DNA of 64,000 nt, taken from NCBI RefSeq assembly GCF_014207955.1, contig NZ_JACHLK010000004.1:434001-498000 (forward strand), written 5' to 3'. Of the stretch, positions 8,299 to 17,182 are shown piece after piece. The notes beneath the pieces were generated by a model. The model saw only the letters and a program-made list of their open reading frames with translations. It was not told the origin of the DNA and ran no database searches. Source of the stretch: Acidovorax soli. Its GTDB lineage: Bacteria; Pseudomonadota; Gammaproteobacteria; Burkholderiales; Burkholderiaceae_C. Positions within the stretch are counted from its first letter, which is position 1. Every line of letters begins with the position of its first letter. Both the position numbers and the translations under genes were made by a program.

Positions 8299-8832
8299 TT
8301 ACACGATCGAATGCAAATCCGTAGGATTCGCCGCCAGGGGGGCGGGAGCGCTTGCCGCGGCGGCGTTCGCGGCGCCAAAGCTGTTCTGGCGCCAGGCCTC
8401 GAACACCGACACCGCGACCGCGTTCGACAGGTTCAGGCTGCGCTGGCCTTCGATCATCGGCAGGCGCAGGCGCTGCGCGGGGGGGAAGGTCTCGCGCAGC
8501 TCGGGCGGCAGGCCGCGCGTCTCGGCGCCGAAGACCAGCCAGTCGCCGGGCAGAAAGCAGTTGTCGAACAGGTCCTGCGAGCCATGCGTGGTCATGGCGA
8601 ACATGCGCGCCGGGTCGGGCTGCGCATCGCGCAGGAACGCCGTCCAGCCCGCATGGCGCAGCACCGCGGTGTACTCGTGGTAATCCAGGCCGGCGCGGCG
8701 CATGAGCCGGTCTTCCATGGAAAAGCCCAGCGGCTCGATCAGGTGCAGCGTGCAGCCGGTGTTGGCCGCCAGCCGGATCACATTGCCGGTGTTGGGCGGA
8801 ATCTCGGGCTCGACGAGGACGATATGGAACAT
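8299..8832 (-). CDS. trmL: tRNA (cytidine(34)-2'-O)-methyltransferase
   Basis: SPOUT methyltransferase that 2'-O-methylates the wobble base of tRNA-Leu isoacceptors. The 177-aa product begins MFHIVLVEPEIPPNTGNVIRLAANTG (motif 1) and carries GAETRGLPPELRE (motif 2, about residue 100) and LPMIEGQRSLNLSNAVAVSVFEAWRQ (motif 3, about residue 124), which form the SAM-binding knot. ATG 8832 is chosen because motif 1 normally lies at the very N-terminus. About 20 Ala/Pro-rich residues at the C-terminus exceed the usual length of about 155. comF lies upstream on the same strand, 52 bp away. Confidence 0.93.
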   Translation of the reverse strand: MFHIVLVEPEIPPNTGNVIRLAANTGCTLHLIEPLGFSMEDRLMRRAGLDYHEYTAVLRHAGWTAFLRDAQPDPARMFAMTTHGSQDLFDNCFLPGDWLVFGAETRGLPPELRETFPPAQRLRLPMIEGQRSLNLSNAVAVSVFEAWRQNSFGAANAAAASAPAPLAANPTDLHSIV

Positions 8833-8884
8833 GGCTGGTATTTTGCTGCGAACCAGGCCGCTTGCGGCCGCGGGTTGTAACAAA

Positions 8885-9658
8885 TTACGGGGGGCTTGCG
8901 GCGCTGCCCTGCTGCGGCTCGGTGCGGGCAAACACCACGGCGCACAGCGAGGCCACGCCCGCCTCGCGCAGCGCCATGGCGGCAGCATGCAGCGTGGCGC
9001 CGGTGGTCATCACGTCGTCGATGAGCACGACGTGCCGGCCGCGCAGTCCGGCCGCCTGCGTGGGCTCCACGGCAAAGGCGCCGCGCAGGTGGCGCAGGCG
9101 CTCGGCACGCGGCAACTGCGCCTGGTGCACCTGGCTTGCCTGGAGGTCCCCCGCGTGCAGCCGCAGCAGCAGCGCGGGGTGGGCCTTGGCGGGGGCCAAC
9201 TGCCGGGCCAGCAGCCAGGCCTGGTTGAAGCCGCGCTCGCGCAGGCGCTCGGCCGACAAGGGGATGGGCAACACCAGGTCGGCCGCATCGAGCGCGGGCG
9301 CCAGGCCCGGGGTTGTGCGCACCAGTGCCGTGAGCGCAGCCGCCCAGCCGGGATCGGCGCGGAACTTGAAATCGGCCAGCACGCCGGACCAGGGGTAGGC
9401 ATAGTCCACGGCGGCCAGGCAGCGGTCGAACAGCGGCGGTGCCTTGAGGCAGGCACCGCACACCGCCACGCCATCGGGCACCCGCAGGGCGCAGCGGGTG
9501 CAGCGCGGCACCGGCTGGGCGAAGCGGGCCGTGCACGCCGGGCAGACGCGCGTGGAAGGCCAGGCATGGCAGACGGCGCACTGGCTGGGCAGGGTGCCCG
9601 CCAGGGCGCGCAGCCTGCGGCCCACCCCCGATAGCCCCGTGAATGCCTTGAACTGCAT
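8885..9658 (-). CDS. comF: ComF family phosphoribosyltransferase-like protein
   Basis: 257 aa. The N-terminus has a Cys-rich zinc-ribbon (CAVCHAWPSTRVCPAC, CTRC and CGAC between residues 27 and 70) followed by a type I phosphoribosyltransferase fold with the PRPP-loop motif VVLIDDVMTTGATL near residue 210. ComF proteins are needed for natural transformation in several bacteria, acting in the cytoplasm on incoming single-stranded DNA; the biochemical reaction is unsettled. The gene is divergent from the BioC-like gene, with only 38 bp between start codons, so both promoters must overlap here. Confidence 0.9.
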   Translation of the reverse strand: MQFKAFTGLSGVGRRLRALAGTLPSQCAVCHAWPSTRVCPACTARFAQPVPRCTRCALRVPDGVAVCGACLKAPPLFDRCLAAVDYAYPWSGVLADFKFRADPGWAAALTALVRTTPGLAPALDAADLVLPIPLSAERLRERGFNQAWLLARQLAPAKAHPALLLRLHAGDLQASQVHQAQLPRAERLRHLRGAFAVEPTQAAGLRGRHVVLIDDVMTTGATLHAAAMALREAGVASLCAVVFARTEPQQGSAASPP

Positions 9659-9696
9659 GAGTCAATATACTTGTTCGGCCCCCCGGTTCTTCCCCT

Positions 9697-10605
9697 ATGC
9701 CCACAGAGCGCCCCCCCACGATCGATCCCGTTGCCGCGGCCCGCTGGCATGCTGCCGCACCCGCTGCCGCCCCCTGGCTCCACGAAGAGGTGGCCCGCCG
9801 CATGGAAGACCGCCTGCAGTGGATACGCCAGGCCCCCACCGCCTGGTGCCACTGGGACCCCGTGCGCGGCGGCCTGCAGGGCCATGCGCTGGTGAGTGCC
9901 CGCTATCCCAAGGCTGCTTGCCAGGTGGCTGAAACCGCTGCCCACTGCCTGCCCGCGGCCGAGCAGGCCCTGGCCCGGCCCTGGTGGAGCCCGGCACGCT
10001 GGACCGGGCCGGCCCCGCAGTTCGGCCTGCCGCTCGATGCCAGCGTGCAGATGCTCTGGGCCAACATGGCGCTGCACATGGCGGCCGACCCGCAGGCCCT
10101 CATCGCCCAGTGGCACCGCGCGCTGGCGACGGATGGCTACCTCATGTTCTCGTGCCTGGGGCCCGACACCGCGCGCGAGCTGCGCGGCGTGTATGCCGCC
10201 CTGGGCTGGCCGCCGGCCGGCCACGCCTTCACCGACATGCACGACTGGGGCGACATGCTGGTGCATGCCGGCTTTGCCGAGCCCGTGATGGACATGGAGC
10301 GCATCACGCTCACCTTCGCCACGCCCGAGCGCCTGCTGCAGGAGCTGCGCGAGCTCGGCTGCAACCTGCACCCCGGGCGCTTTGGCGCGCTGCGCGGGCG
10401 CGGCTGGCGCGAACGCCTGCACGCGGCCCTGGCCGAGCACCTGGCCGACCCGGCCCAGCCAGGGCAGTTGGCACTGACTTTCGAGATCATCTACGGCCAT
10501 GCCTTCAAGCCCGCGCCGCGCCTGAAAATGAGCGCCAGCAGCGCGGTTTCGCTGCAGGACATGCGGGCCATGCTGGCCAGTGGAACAGGTAGAAGTACCG
10601 GGTAG
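9697..10605 (+). CDS. BioC-like methyltransferase with degenerate SAM motif
   Basis: 302-aa protein. Residues about 125-300 follow the BioC/UbiE pattern (MLWANMALHMAADPQALIAQWHRALATDGYLMFSCLGPDTARELR, then FTDMHDWGDMLVHAGFAEPVMDMERITLTF), the part of malonyl-ACP O-methyltransferase after motif I. The region where motif I should be (VLDLGCGTG) instead reads WDPVRGGLQGHALVSARYPKA, without the glycine-rich loop or its acidic partner. The protein may therefore be a pseudo-enzyme, or may bind SAM differently. Start ATG 9697 is the first codon after the divergent comF promoter. No bioA/F/D/B genes are adjacent, so a role in biotin synthesis is only inferred from family resemblance. Confidence 0.7.
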   Translation: MPTERPPTIDPVAAARWHAAAPAAAPWLHEEVARRMEDRLQWIRQAPTAWCHWDPVRGGLQGHALVSARYPKAACQVAETAAHCLPAAEQALARPWWSPARWTGPAPQFGLPLDASVQMLWANMALHMAADPQALIAQWHRALATDGYLMFSCLGPDTARELRGVYAALGWPPAGHAFTDMHDWGDMLVHAGFAEPVMDMERITLTFATPERLLQELRELGCNLHPGRFGALRGRGWRERLHAALAEHLADPAQPGQLALTFEIIYGHAFKPAPRLKMSASSAVSLQDMRAMLASGTGRSTG

Positions 10606-10694
10606 CTCCCTGTCAATGACATGGAACAAGGCACGCTACAATTCAGGGTTATTGGGATTTCGGGCATCTTCCCGCGCAACGTAGCGGGCTGCGC

Positions 10695-11231
10695 ATGCCG
10701 CGCCAGTGGCTTTCCTGGTGTGGCCTGCAGCCGGCAGTCTTGTGGGCACCTCCGGTGACAGGCTTGGTATTTCGCTTCGCCACGGTCTCGGGCCAGCGCA
10801 TCGATTGGCGCCTGGTCCGCAACTGCTCGGTCACGCCGGCGCAGATGGGGTGGATGTACCTGTCGCTGTGTGCCGTGTCGCTGGGCATTGCGACGTTCTT
10901 CTGGCTGCTCGGAGCCCGGTTGGTCATGCCCTTCGCATGGCTGGAGATAGTGGTTGTTGGTTTGGCATTCGCCACATACGGACGTCATGCGGCCGATGGC
11001 GAGAGGATCTCACTGCAGGGCTCGCGCCTGGTGGTGGAGTTGGAGACAGCAGGCAAGCTCCAGCGTGCCGAATTCGACCGGAGCTGGGTTCGCGTAGAAC
11101 CCAAGACCGGCGACCGGTCGCTGATCACCTTGTCTGGCCAAGGCCGATCGGTGGAGGTGGGGCGCTACGTGCGCCCCGAGCTTCGACCGGCCCTGGCATC
11201 GGAGATACGCATGGCCTTGCGCGCAGCCTGA
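10695..11231 (+). CDS. DUF2244 domain membrane protein
   Basis: 178 aa. After a short N-terminus come two hydrophobic segments (MGWMYLSLCAVSLGIATFFWLLGARLVMPFAWLEIVVVGLAFATY, about residues 52-95) and then a soluble stretch (LQGSRLVVELETAGKLQRAEFDRSWVRVEPK) typical of DUF2244. This family is repeatedly found just upstream of coxB in proteobacteria, and here it lies 60 bp before ctaC, which suggests a role in oxidase assembly or membrane insertion, although none is proven. ATG 10695 is the first usable start; an internal start near residue 22-25 is possible because the first residues are poorly conserved in composition. Confidence 0.8.
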   Translation: MPRQWLSWCGLQPAVLWAPPVTGLVFRFATVSGQRIDWRLVRNCSVTPAQMGWMYLSLCAVSLGIATFFWLLGARLVMPFAWLEIVVVGLAFATYGRHAADGERISLQGSRLVVELETAGKLQRAEFDRSWVRVEPKTGDRSLITLSGQGRSVEVGRYVRPELRPALASEIRMALRAA

Positions 11232-11291
11232 CCCCACGCAGGCGCGCCAGCAGGGATTGGTTAATTTGAGGCTTAGAAGTAAGTGAGAACT

Positions 11292-12461
11292 ATGAAGAGC
11301 ATTTCCAATAAGCTGGCTTCTCTGCTGCTGATCGCAGGCACATGGGTAGGTGGCGTGGCCCATGCCGTTCAAGACCTGCCCGGCGGTCCTGCAGTCAACC
11401 AGCTCAATCTGCATCCTCCGGTCACCAAGATCGCCGAGGAGCAGCATTTCCTGCATTGGATGATGCTCATCATCTGCACGGTGATCTTCGTGGCCGTGTT
11501 CTCCGTGATGTTCTATTCCATCTGGAAGCATCGCCAGTCCAAAGGCGCCAAGGCCGCCAACTTCCATGAGTCCGTCACCGTCGAAGTCGTCTGGACCATC
11601 ATTCCCTTCATCATCGTGATCCTCATGGCCCTGCCCGCCACCAAGGTGCTGGTGGCGCAGAAGGACACGACCAACGCCGACCTCACCATCAAGACCACGG
11701 GCTACCAGTGGAAGTGGGGCTACGACTACATCACCGGCGAAGGCGAGGGCCTGGCCTTCATCTCCACGCTGGACAGCAGCCACCGCGTGATGTCCGACAG
11801 CGGCAACGTCAAGGAAGCGCCCGCCAACTACCTGCTCAAGGTGGACAACCCCATGGTGGTGCCGGTCAACAAGAAGATCCGCATCATCACCACCGCCAAC
11901 GACGTGATCCACGCCTTCATGGTGCCGGCCTTCGGCATCAAGCAGGACGCGATCCCCGGCTTCGTGCGCGACACCTGGTTCCGTGCCGAGAAGATCGGCG
12001 ATTACTACGGCCAGTGCGCCGAGCTGTGCGGCAAGGAACACGCCTACATGCCCATCCACGTGAAGGTGGTGTCCGCCGAGGACTACACCGCCTGGGTGGC
12101 CGACCAGAAGAAGAAAGCCGCCGCCAAGCTCGACGACCCGACCAAGGTCTGGACGCTGGAAGACATCGTCAAGCGTGGCGAGAAGGTCTACGCCGCCAAC
12201 TGCGCTGCCTGCCACCAGGCCAACGGCAAGGGCGCCGGCCCGATCAAGCCGCTCGACGGCGCGGCCGTGGTGCTCGATGCCGACCACGCCAAGCAGATCC
12301 AGATCGTGCTCAAGGGCGCGGCCAATGGCGCCATGCCCGCATGGGGCCAGCTGAGCGACACGGACATCGCGGCCGTGGTCAGCTACACCAAGAACAACTG
12401 GTCCAACAAGACCGGCCAACTGGTGCAGCCTTCGGAAGTCGTTGCCCAGCGCGGCAAGTGA
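11292..12461 (+). CDS. ctaC: Cytochrome c oxidase subunit II with fused cytochrome c domain
   Basis: Accepts electrons from cytochrome c at the dinuclear CuA centre and passes them to subunit I. The 389-aa product has a signal peptide (cleavage near AHA-25), two transmembrane helices (about 55-77 and 96-118) and a periplasmic cupredoxin domain with CuA ligands H207, C242, E244, C246, H250 and M253 (CAELCGKEHAYM). A C-terminal cytochrome c domain follows, with haem motif CAACH at 304-308, so this is a caa3-type subunit. ATG 11292 is used; an in-frame GTG lies 9 bp upstream. It opens the structural-gene operon. Confidence 0.96.
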   Translation: MKSISNKLASLLLIAGTWVGGVAHAVQDLPGGPAVNQLNLHPPVTKIAEEQHFLHWMMLIICTVIFVAVFSVMFYSIWKHRQSKGAKAANFHESVTVEVVWTIIPFIIVILMALPATKVLVAQKDTTNADLTIKTTGYQWKWGYDYITGEGEGLAFISTLDSSHRVMSDSGNVKEAPANYLLKVDNPMVVPVNKKIRIITTANDVIHAFMVPAFGIKQDAIPGFVRDTWFRAEKIGDYYGQCAELCGKEHAYMPIHVKVVSAEDYTAWVADQKKKAAAKLDDPTKVWTLEDIVKRGEKVYAANCAACHQANGKGAGPIKPLDGAAVVLDADHAKQIQIVLKGAANGAMPAWGQLSDTDIAAVVSYTKNNWSNKTGQLVQPSEVVAQRGK

Positions 12462-12498
12462 TCGACGCCCAACGTACTGATTGATTGAGGAATCCACA

Positions 12499-14130
12499 AT
12501 GAGCGCAGTTCTCGACAACCACGGGCACGCTGGCGACCACGCACACGACGACCACGGCCACCATGGCCCCACCGGCTGGCGCCGCTGGGTATTCGCCACC
12601 AACCACAAGGACATCGGTACCCTGTACCTGCTGTTCGCCTTCGCCATGCTCATGGTGGGCGGTGTGCTGGCCCTCCTGATCCGCGCCGAGCTGTTCCAGC
12701 CCGGCCTGCAGCTGGTGAACCCCGAGCTGTTCAACCAGCTCACCACCATGCACGGCCTGATCATGGTGTTCGGCGCCATCATGCCGGCCTTCGTGGGCTT
12801 TGCGAACTGGATGATCCCGCTGCAGATCGGCGCCTCCGACATGGCCTTCGCGCGCATGAACAACTTCAGCTTCTGGCTGATGATTCCTGCCGCTGCCATG
12901 CTGGTCAGCTCCTTCTTCATGCCCGGTGGCGCACCCGCCGCCGGCTGGACGCTGTACGCACCGCTGACGCTGCAGATGGGCCCCTCGATGGACGCCGGCA
13001 TCTTCGCCATGCACATCCTGGGTGCCTCGTCCATCATGGGCTCGATCAACATCATCGTGACCATCCTGAACATGCGCGCCCCCGGCATGACGCTGATGAA
13101 GATGCCCATGTTCGCCTGGACCTGGCTCATCACCGCCTACCTGCTGATCGCCGTGATGCCCGTGCTGGCCGGCGCCATCACCATGACGCTGACGGACCGC
13201 CACTTCGGCACCAGCTTCTTCAACCCCGCCGGCGGCGGTGACCCGGTGATGTACCAGCACATCTTCTGGTTCTTCGGCCACCCCGAGGTGTACATCATGA
13301 TCTTGCCGGCCTTCGGCATCGTGAGCCAGATCGTGCCCGCCTTCGCGCGCAAGAAGCTGTTCGGCTACGCCTCCATGGTGTATGCCACCTCGTCCATCGC
13401 CATCCTGTCGTTCATCGTGTGGGCGCACCACATGTTCACCACCGGCATGCCCGTGACCGGCCAGCTGTTCTTCATGTACGCCACCATGCTGATCTCCGTG
13501 CCCACGGCCGTGAAGATCTTCAACTGGATCGCCACCATGTGGCGCGGCTCCATGACCTTCGAGACCCCCATGCTGTTCGCCGTGGGCTTCATCTTCGTGT
13601 TCACCATGGGTGGCTTCACCGGCCTGATCCTGGCCATGGCGCCCATCGACATCCAGCTGCAGGACACCTACTACGTGGTGGCCCACTTCCACTACGTGCT
13701 GGTGGCCGGCTCGCTGTTCTCGATGTTCGCGGGCGTGTACTACTGGCTGCCCAAGTGGACGGGCCACATGTACTCCGAGACGCGCGGCCAGATCCACTTC
13801 TGGGGCTCGCTGATCACCTTCAACATCACCTTCTTCCCGATGCACTTCCTGGGTCTGGCCGGCATGCCCCGCCGCTACGCCGACTACCCCATGCAGTTCG
13901 CCGACTTCAACGCCATCGCCTCGGTGGGCGCCTTCGGTTTCGGCCTGATGCAGGTGTACTTCTTCCTGGCCATCGTGCTGCCTGCCATGATGGGCAAGGG
14001 CGCTGCGGCCCCCGCCAAGCCCTGGGACGGCGCCGAAGGACTGGAATGGGAAGTGCCATCGCCCGCACCGTTCCACACCTTTGAAACCCCGCCCAAGCTG
14101 GACGCCACGGCAACCCGCGTGATCGGCTGA
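12499..14130 (+). CDS. ctaD: Cytochrome c oxidase subunit I
   Basis: Catalytic subunit of the haem-copper oxidase, 543 aa, with 12 transmembrane helices. After a His/Asp-rich N-terminus ([16 protein letters not shown]) comes [18 protein letters not shown], the conserved start of the fold. [13 protein letters not shown] holds the CuB His and cross-linked Tyr of type A oxidases, [12 protein letters not shown] the next CuB pair, and [17 protein letters not shown] the two haem-binding histidines. GAGG lies 10 bp before ATG 12499. It is 37 bp downstream of ctaC in the same operon. Confidence 0.97.
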   Translation: MSAVLDNHGHAGDHAHDDHGHHGPTGWRRWVFATNHKDIGTLYLLFAFAMLMVGGVLALLIRAELFQPGLQLVNPELFNQLTTMHGLIMVFGAIMPAFVGFANWMIPLQIGASDMAFARMNNFSFWLMIPAAAMLVSSFFMPGGAPAAGWTLYAPLTLQMGPSMDAGIFAMHILGASSIMGSINIIVTILNMRAPGMTLMKMPMFAWTWLITAYLLIAVMPVLAGAITMTLTDRHFGTSFFNPAGGGDPVMYQHIFWFFGHPEVYIMILPAFGIVSQIVPAFARKKLFGYASMVYATSSIAILSFIVWAHHMFTTGMPVTGQLFFMYATMLISVPTAVKIFNWIATMWRGSMTFETPMLFAVGFIFVFTMGGFTGLILAMAPIDIQLQDTYYVVAHFHYVLVAGSLFSMFAGVYYWLPKWTGHMYSETRGQIHFWGSLITFNITFFPMHFLGLAGMPRRYADYPMQFADFNAIASVGAFGFGLMQVYFFLAIVLPAMMGKGAAAPAKPWDGAEGLEWEVPSPAPFHTFETPPKLDATATRVIG

Positions 14131-14135
14131 GCACC

Positions 14136-14255
14136 ATGCCCATGACCCCCGAACAGAAGAAGAGCAACCTGCGCCTGGGTTTGATCCTGGCGTCCATCGC
14201 TGCGGCCTTCTTCATCGGGTTCATGGTCAAGATGGTCCTCTTGTCCTCGCGCTGA
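14136..14255 (+). CDS. Cytochrome oxidase small assembly protein, 39 aa
   Basis: Short gene between ctaD and ctaG: MPMTPEQKKSNLRLGL, then one hydrophobic helix (about residues 14-36) and LLSSR. Small single-helix proteins of this kind are found at exactly this place in the cox operons of Burkholderiales and are named cytochrome oxidase small assembly proteins. It begins 6 bp after the ctaD stop and ends 31 bp before ctaG. ATG 14142 is an alternative start, two codons in. Its role in assembly is inferred from position. Confidence 0.75.
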   Translation: MPMTPEQKKSNLRLGLILASIAAAFFIGFMVKMVLLSSR

Positions 14256-14286
14256 AGCACCACCACGAGGCACCGGACCCGTCACC

Positions 14287-14916
14287 ATGAACCTGCGCCG
14301 CGAAAACGCCAAGATGGTGGGCAAGCTGGTCGTGATCGCGGCCGGCATGTTCGCCTTCGGCTACGTGCTGATCCCCATCTACAAGCACATCTGCGAGATG
14401 ACGGGCATCAACATCCTGTCGCTGTCCGAGCGCCAGGTGCCCGGCAACGGCGTGGCCGGCAAGGACGTCAAGGTGCCCGCCAACACGCAGGTGGACAAGA
14501 GCCGCACCATCACCGTCGAGTTCGACGCCAATGCGCGCGGCCCCTGGGACTTCAAGCCCGCCCAGCGCTCGGTGCAGGTGCACCCCGGCGAGCTGACCAC
14601 GGTGATGTACGAGTTCCAGAACGTGCAGAACCGCCGCATGGCCGCCCAGGCCATCCCCAGCTACGCACCGCGCCAGGCGGCAGCGCACTTCAACAAGCTG
14701 GAGTGCTTCTGCTTCAACCAGTACACGCTGGAGCCCGGTGAAAAGAAGCAATGGCCCGTGGCCTTCGTGATCGACCCGCGCCTGTCCAAGGACGTCACGA
14801 CGATCACCCTGTCCTATACCTTCTTCGAAGTGGGCGGCAAGACGCCCGCGGCGCCCGAGTCCACGGCTGCGGCACCGGTGCTGCAGCATGCCGCTACCGA
14901 AGGAGCCGGATCATGA
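14287..14916 (+). CDS. ctaG: Cytochrome c oxidase assembly protein CtaG (Cox11)
   Basis: Copper chaperone that delivers copper to the CuB site of subunit I. The 209-aa product has one N-terminal transmembrane helix (about residues 12-30) and an immunoglobulin-like periplasmic domain with the copper-binding motif ECFCFNQYTL (Cys140 and Cys142), plus PSYAPRQAAAHFNKL before it. The tail (TPAAPESTAAAPVLQ) is a low-complexity extension. Its stop overlaps the next gene by four bases (ATGA), showing translational coupling. Confidence 0.96.
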   Translation: MNLRRENAKMVGKLVVIAAGMFAFGYVLIPIYKHICEMTGINILSLSERQVPGNGVAGKDVKVPANTQVDKSRTITVEFDANARGPWDFKPAQRSVQVHPGELTTVMYEFQNVQNRRMAAQAIPSYAPRQAAAHFNKLECFCFNQYTLEPGEKKQWPVAFVIDPRLSKDVTTITLSYTFFEVGGKTPAAPESTAAAPVLQHAATEGAGS

Positions 14917-15122
14917 ACGCCCCCGCGCCGGCACACCAGCGCAAGGGCTCGCTGCTGCGCACCATCCGCGCCGTGGCCTGGTCCTTCATCGGCCTGCGCA
15001 AGGGCAGTGAATACGCGCAGGACGTCGAGAAGCTCAACCCGGTGCACATCATCGTGGTCGGGCTGGTCGCGGTGTTCCTGCTGGTGATCGGGCTGATCGC
15101 CCTGGTGAACTTCATTGTGTGA
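14913..15122 (+). CDS. DUF2970 small membrane protein
   Basis: 69-aa protein with a basic N-terminal part (RKGSLLRTIRAVAWSFIGLRKGSEYAQDVEKLNP) and one C-terminal transmembrane helix (HIIVVGLVAVFLLVIGLIALVNFIV). The motif W-S-F-x-G-x-R-K is characteristic of DUF2970. It begins in the ATGA overlap with ctaG and precedes ctaE by 76 bp. Its constant place in the oxidase operon of Burkholderiales points to a part in oxidase assembly or stability; this is inference. Confidence 0.85.
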   Translation: MNAPAPAHQRKGSLLRTIRAVAWSFIGLRKGSEYAQDVEKLNPVHIIVVGLVAVFLLVIGLIALVNFIV

Positions 15123-15198
15123 CGGCGGCATGGCCAGCGTCCCCACGAGTACGATAGATAGATAACAAAAGATTCAAAGAGATTCAGGAGCTGAAGAA

Positions 15199-16080
15199 AT
15201 GAGTGCATCAAGCCACGGAACCACACCGTACTACTACGTGCCCGCCGAATCGCGCCACCCGGCGATGGCGGCTGCCGGCCTGTTCTTCGTGATCCTGGGC
15301 GCGGGCCAGTGGATCAACGGCCACGATTGGGGCAAGTACTCCCTGCTGCTGGGCCTGGTCTGGTGGCTGTTCGTGCTCTACCAGTGGTTCGGTGACGCCG
15401 TGCGCGAAAGCGAAGGCGGCCTGTACGGCCACAAGATCGACCTCTCGTACCGCTGGAGCATGAGCTGGTTCATCTTCTCGGAGGTGATGTTCTTCGGCGC
15501 CTTCTTCTCGGCCCTGTGGTGGGCGCGCGCGCACTCGGTGCCGGCCCTCGGCAGCCTCGACAACGCGCTGCTCTGGCCCGACTTCAAGGCCGTGTGGCCC
15601 AGCGTGGCCGCGGGCGTCACCGCATCGCCTGCCGGCATCGTCGAGCCCTTCCAGACCGTGGGTCCCCAATGGCTGCCCACCATCAACACGGCCCTGCTGC
15701 TGACCTCGGGCGTCACGCTGACCATCGCCCACCATGCGCTGCGCGAAAACCACCGCGGCAAGACCATTGCCTACATGTGGGCTACCGTGGTGCTGGGCTT
15801 CACCTTCCTGTGCGTGCAGGGCTACGAGTACTACCACCTGTACACCGACCTGAACTTGAAGCTCAACTCGGGCGTGTTCGGCTCCACCTTCTTCATGCTC
15901 ACGGGCTTCCACGGCTTCCACGTGTTCCTGGGCATGCTGATGCTGCTGTTCATCACCCTGCGCCTGCAAAAGGGCCACTTCACGGCCGACAAGCACTTCG
16001 GCTTCGAGGGCGCTGCCTGGTACTGGCACTTTGTGGACGTGGTCTGGCTCGGCCTGTACGTGCTGGTCTACTGGATGTAA
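15199..16080 (+). CDS. ctaE: Cytochrome c oxidase subunit III
   Basis: Seven-helix subunit III of the aa3/caa3 oxidase, 293 aa, which stabilises proton uptake in subunit I. It shows YYYVPAESRHPAMAAAG at the start, the conserved EVMFFGAFFSALWWAR (glutamate in helix 3), ENHRGKTIAYMWATVVLGFTFLCVQGYEY and the end motif YWHFVDVVWLGLYVLVYWM. A good ribosome site (CAGGAG) lies 10 bp before ATG 15199. The operon ends just after at a bidirectional terminator. Confidence 0.97.
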   Translation: MSASSHGTTPYYYVPAESRHPAMAAAGLFFVILGAGQWINGHDWGKYSLLLGLVWWLFVLYQWFGDAVRESEGGLYGHKIDLSYRWSMSWFIFSEVMFFGAFFSALWWARAHSVPALGSLDNALLWPDFKAVWPSVAAGVTASPAGIVEPFQTVGPQWLPTINTALLLTSGVTLTIAHHALRENHRGKTIAYMWATVVLGFTFLCVQGYEYYHLYTDLNLKLNSGVFGSTFFMLTGFHGFHVFLGMLMLLFITLRLQKGHFTADKHFGFEGAAWYWHFVDVVWLGLYVLVYWM

Positions 16081-16098
16081 TCCGGCACGGCCTTCCGC

Positions 16099-16126
16099 AA
16101 AAAAAGCGCCGTGAGGCGCTTTTTTT
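16099..16126. terminator. Bidirectional intrinsic terminator after ctaE
   Basis: AAAAAAAGCGCC - GTGA - GGCGCTTTTTTT: a 12-bp stem including an A-tract and a T-tract, with a 4-nt loop, 19 bp after the ctaE stop. It can end both the ctaC-ctaE transcript and the short minus-strand gene that converges on it. Confidence 0.9.
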
Positions 16127-16147
16127 GTTCCGGCCGGGTGCGCTGGC

Positions 16148-16378
16148 TCAGCGCGAGGCGGGCAGCCCCGTGGGCTGGATGTAACCGAGCTGCCAAGCCA
16201 CCAGAATGCACAGGAACAGTACGATGGACAGCCCCACCCGCAGCGCCAGCGCGCGCGCCATGCGGCGGCCCTTGGCCTTATCGTCGCTGGCATCCTTGCC
16301 GCCACGCATCATGAAGAACAGGGCCGAGGCCAGGCTGGCGAGGATGGCGATGAAGGCCAGCACAACGAGGTATTTCAT
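16148..16378 (-). CDS. DUF2909 twin-transmembrane protein
   Basis: 76-aa membrane protein with two hydrophobic helices (about residues 3-24 and 43-68) joined by a charged loop (RGGKDASDDKAKGRRMAR). This twin-helix pattern and length fit DUF2909. It is the only minus-strand gene in the oxidase locus and is divergent from SURF1, with 15 bp between the start codons. The arrangement is common in Comamonadaceae. No function is known; location suggests involvement with the oxidase. Confidence 0.8.
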   Translation of the reverse strand: MKYLVVLAFIAILASLASALFFMMRGGKDASDDKAKGRRMARALALRVGLSIVLFLCILVAWQLGYIQPTGLPASR

Positions 16379-16393
16379 GGAGCACATTATCCC

Positions 16394-17182
16394 GTGACCG
16401 ACACGCGACGCGCCCTGGGCCCGCTGTTCTGGCTGGTGCTGCTGGCCGCCCTGGCCGGCATGGCGGCCACCGCCTCGCTGGGGCGCTGGCAGCTCTCGCG
16501 CGCGGCAGAGAAAGAGGCGCTGCAGGCCCGCATCGACGAGCGCATGCGCGAGCCGGCCATCGATGGCCGCACGCTGCTGGCCGCGACAGCATCCACACCC
16601 GCCTCCACCGACGCGCCGCAGCAGGCCCTGGTGCACCGCACCGTGCAGCTGCAGGGCCGCTGGCTGCCCGAGCACACCGTGTACCTGGACAACCGCCAGA
16701 TGCAGGGCCGGCCCGGCTTCTTTGTGCTCACGCCACTGCAGCTGGCGGGCGAGCCCGGCGCCGTGGTGTTGGTGCAGCGCGGTTGGGCGCCGCGCAATTT
16801 TCAGGACCGCATGCAGTTGCCGCCCGTGCAGACGCCCGCCGGCCCGGTGCAGGTCACGGGCCGTGTGGCAGCGCCCCCATCGCGCCTGTACGAGTTCGAG
16901 GGCGGCGACAGCGCCAAGGGGTCTTCCCGCATCCGGCAAAATCTCGACCTGGCTGCCTTCGGGGCAGAGACCGGCCTGGCGCTGGCGCCCCTCACGGTCT
17001 TGCAGACCGGGGCGGCCGGCGAGGGGCTGCTGCGCGACTGGCCGGTGATCGGCGCGGGCGTCGACAAACACTACGGTTACGCATTTCAATGGTTCGGGCT
17101 CTGCGGCCTGATTGCACTTCTTTATGTCTGGTTCCAAATCGTCCGACGCTTCGTTCGCCCACGCCGCCAGCCAGGTGCCTGA
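16394..17182 (+). CDS. SURF1 family oxidase assembly protein
   Basis: Assists insertion of haem a into subunit I. The 262-aa protein has a transmembrane helix at each end: residues about 8-28 (LFWLVLLAALAGMAATASLGRWQL, containing the family motif LGxWQL) and about 232-252 (YAFQWFGLCGLIALLYVWFQIV). Between them lies a periplasmic domain with YLDNRQMQGRPGFFVLTPL and VLVQRGWAPRNF, also family signatures. The start is GTG at 16394; no better ATG exists that retains the first helix. It overlaps the next gene by about 60 bases. Confidence 0.9.
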   Translation: MTDTRRALGPLFWLVLLAALAGMAATASLGRWQLSRAAEKEALQARIDERMREPAIDGRTLLAATASTPASTDAPQQALVHRTVQLQGRWLPEHTVYLDNRQMQGRPGFFVLTPLQLAGEPGAVVLVQRGWAPRNFQDRMQLPPVQTPAGPVQVTGRVAAPPSRLYEFEGGDSAKGSSRIRQNLDLAAFGAETGLALAPLTVLQTGAAGEGLLRDWPVIGAGVDKHYGYAFQWFGLCGLIALLYVWFQIVRRFVRPRRQPGA

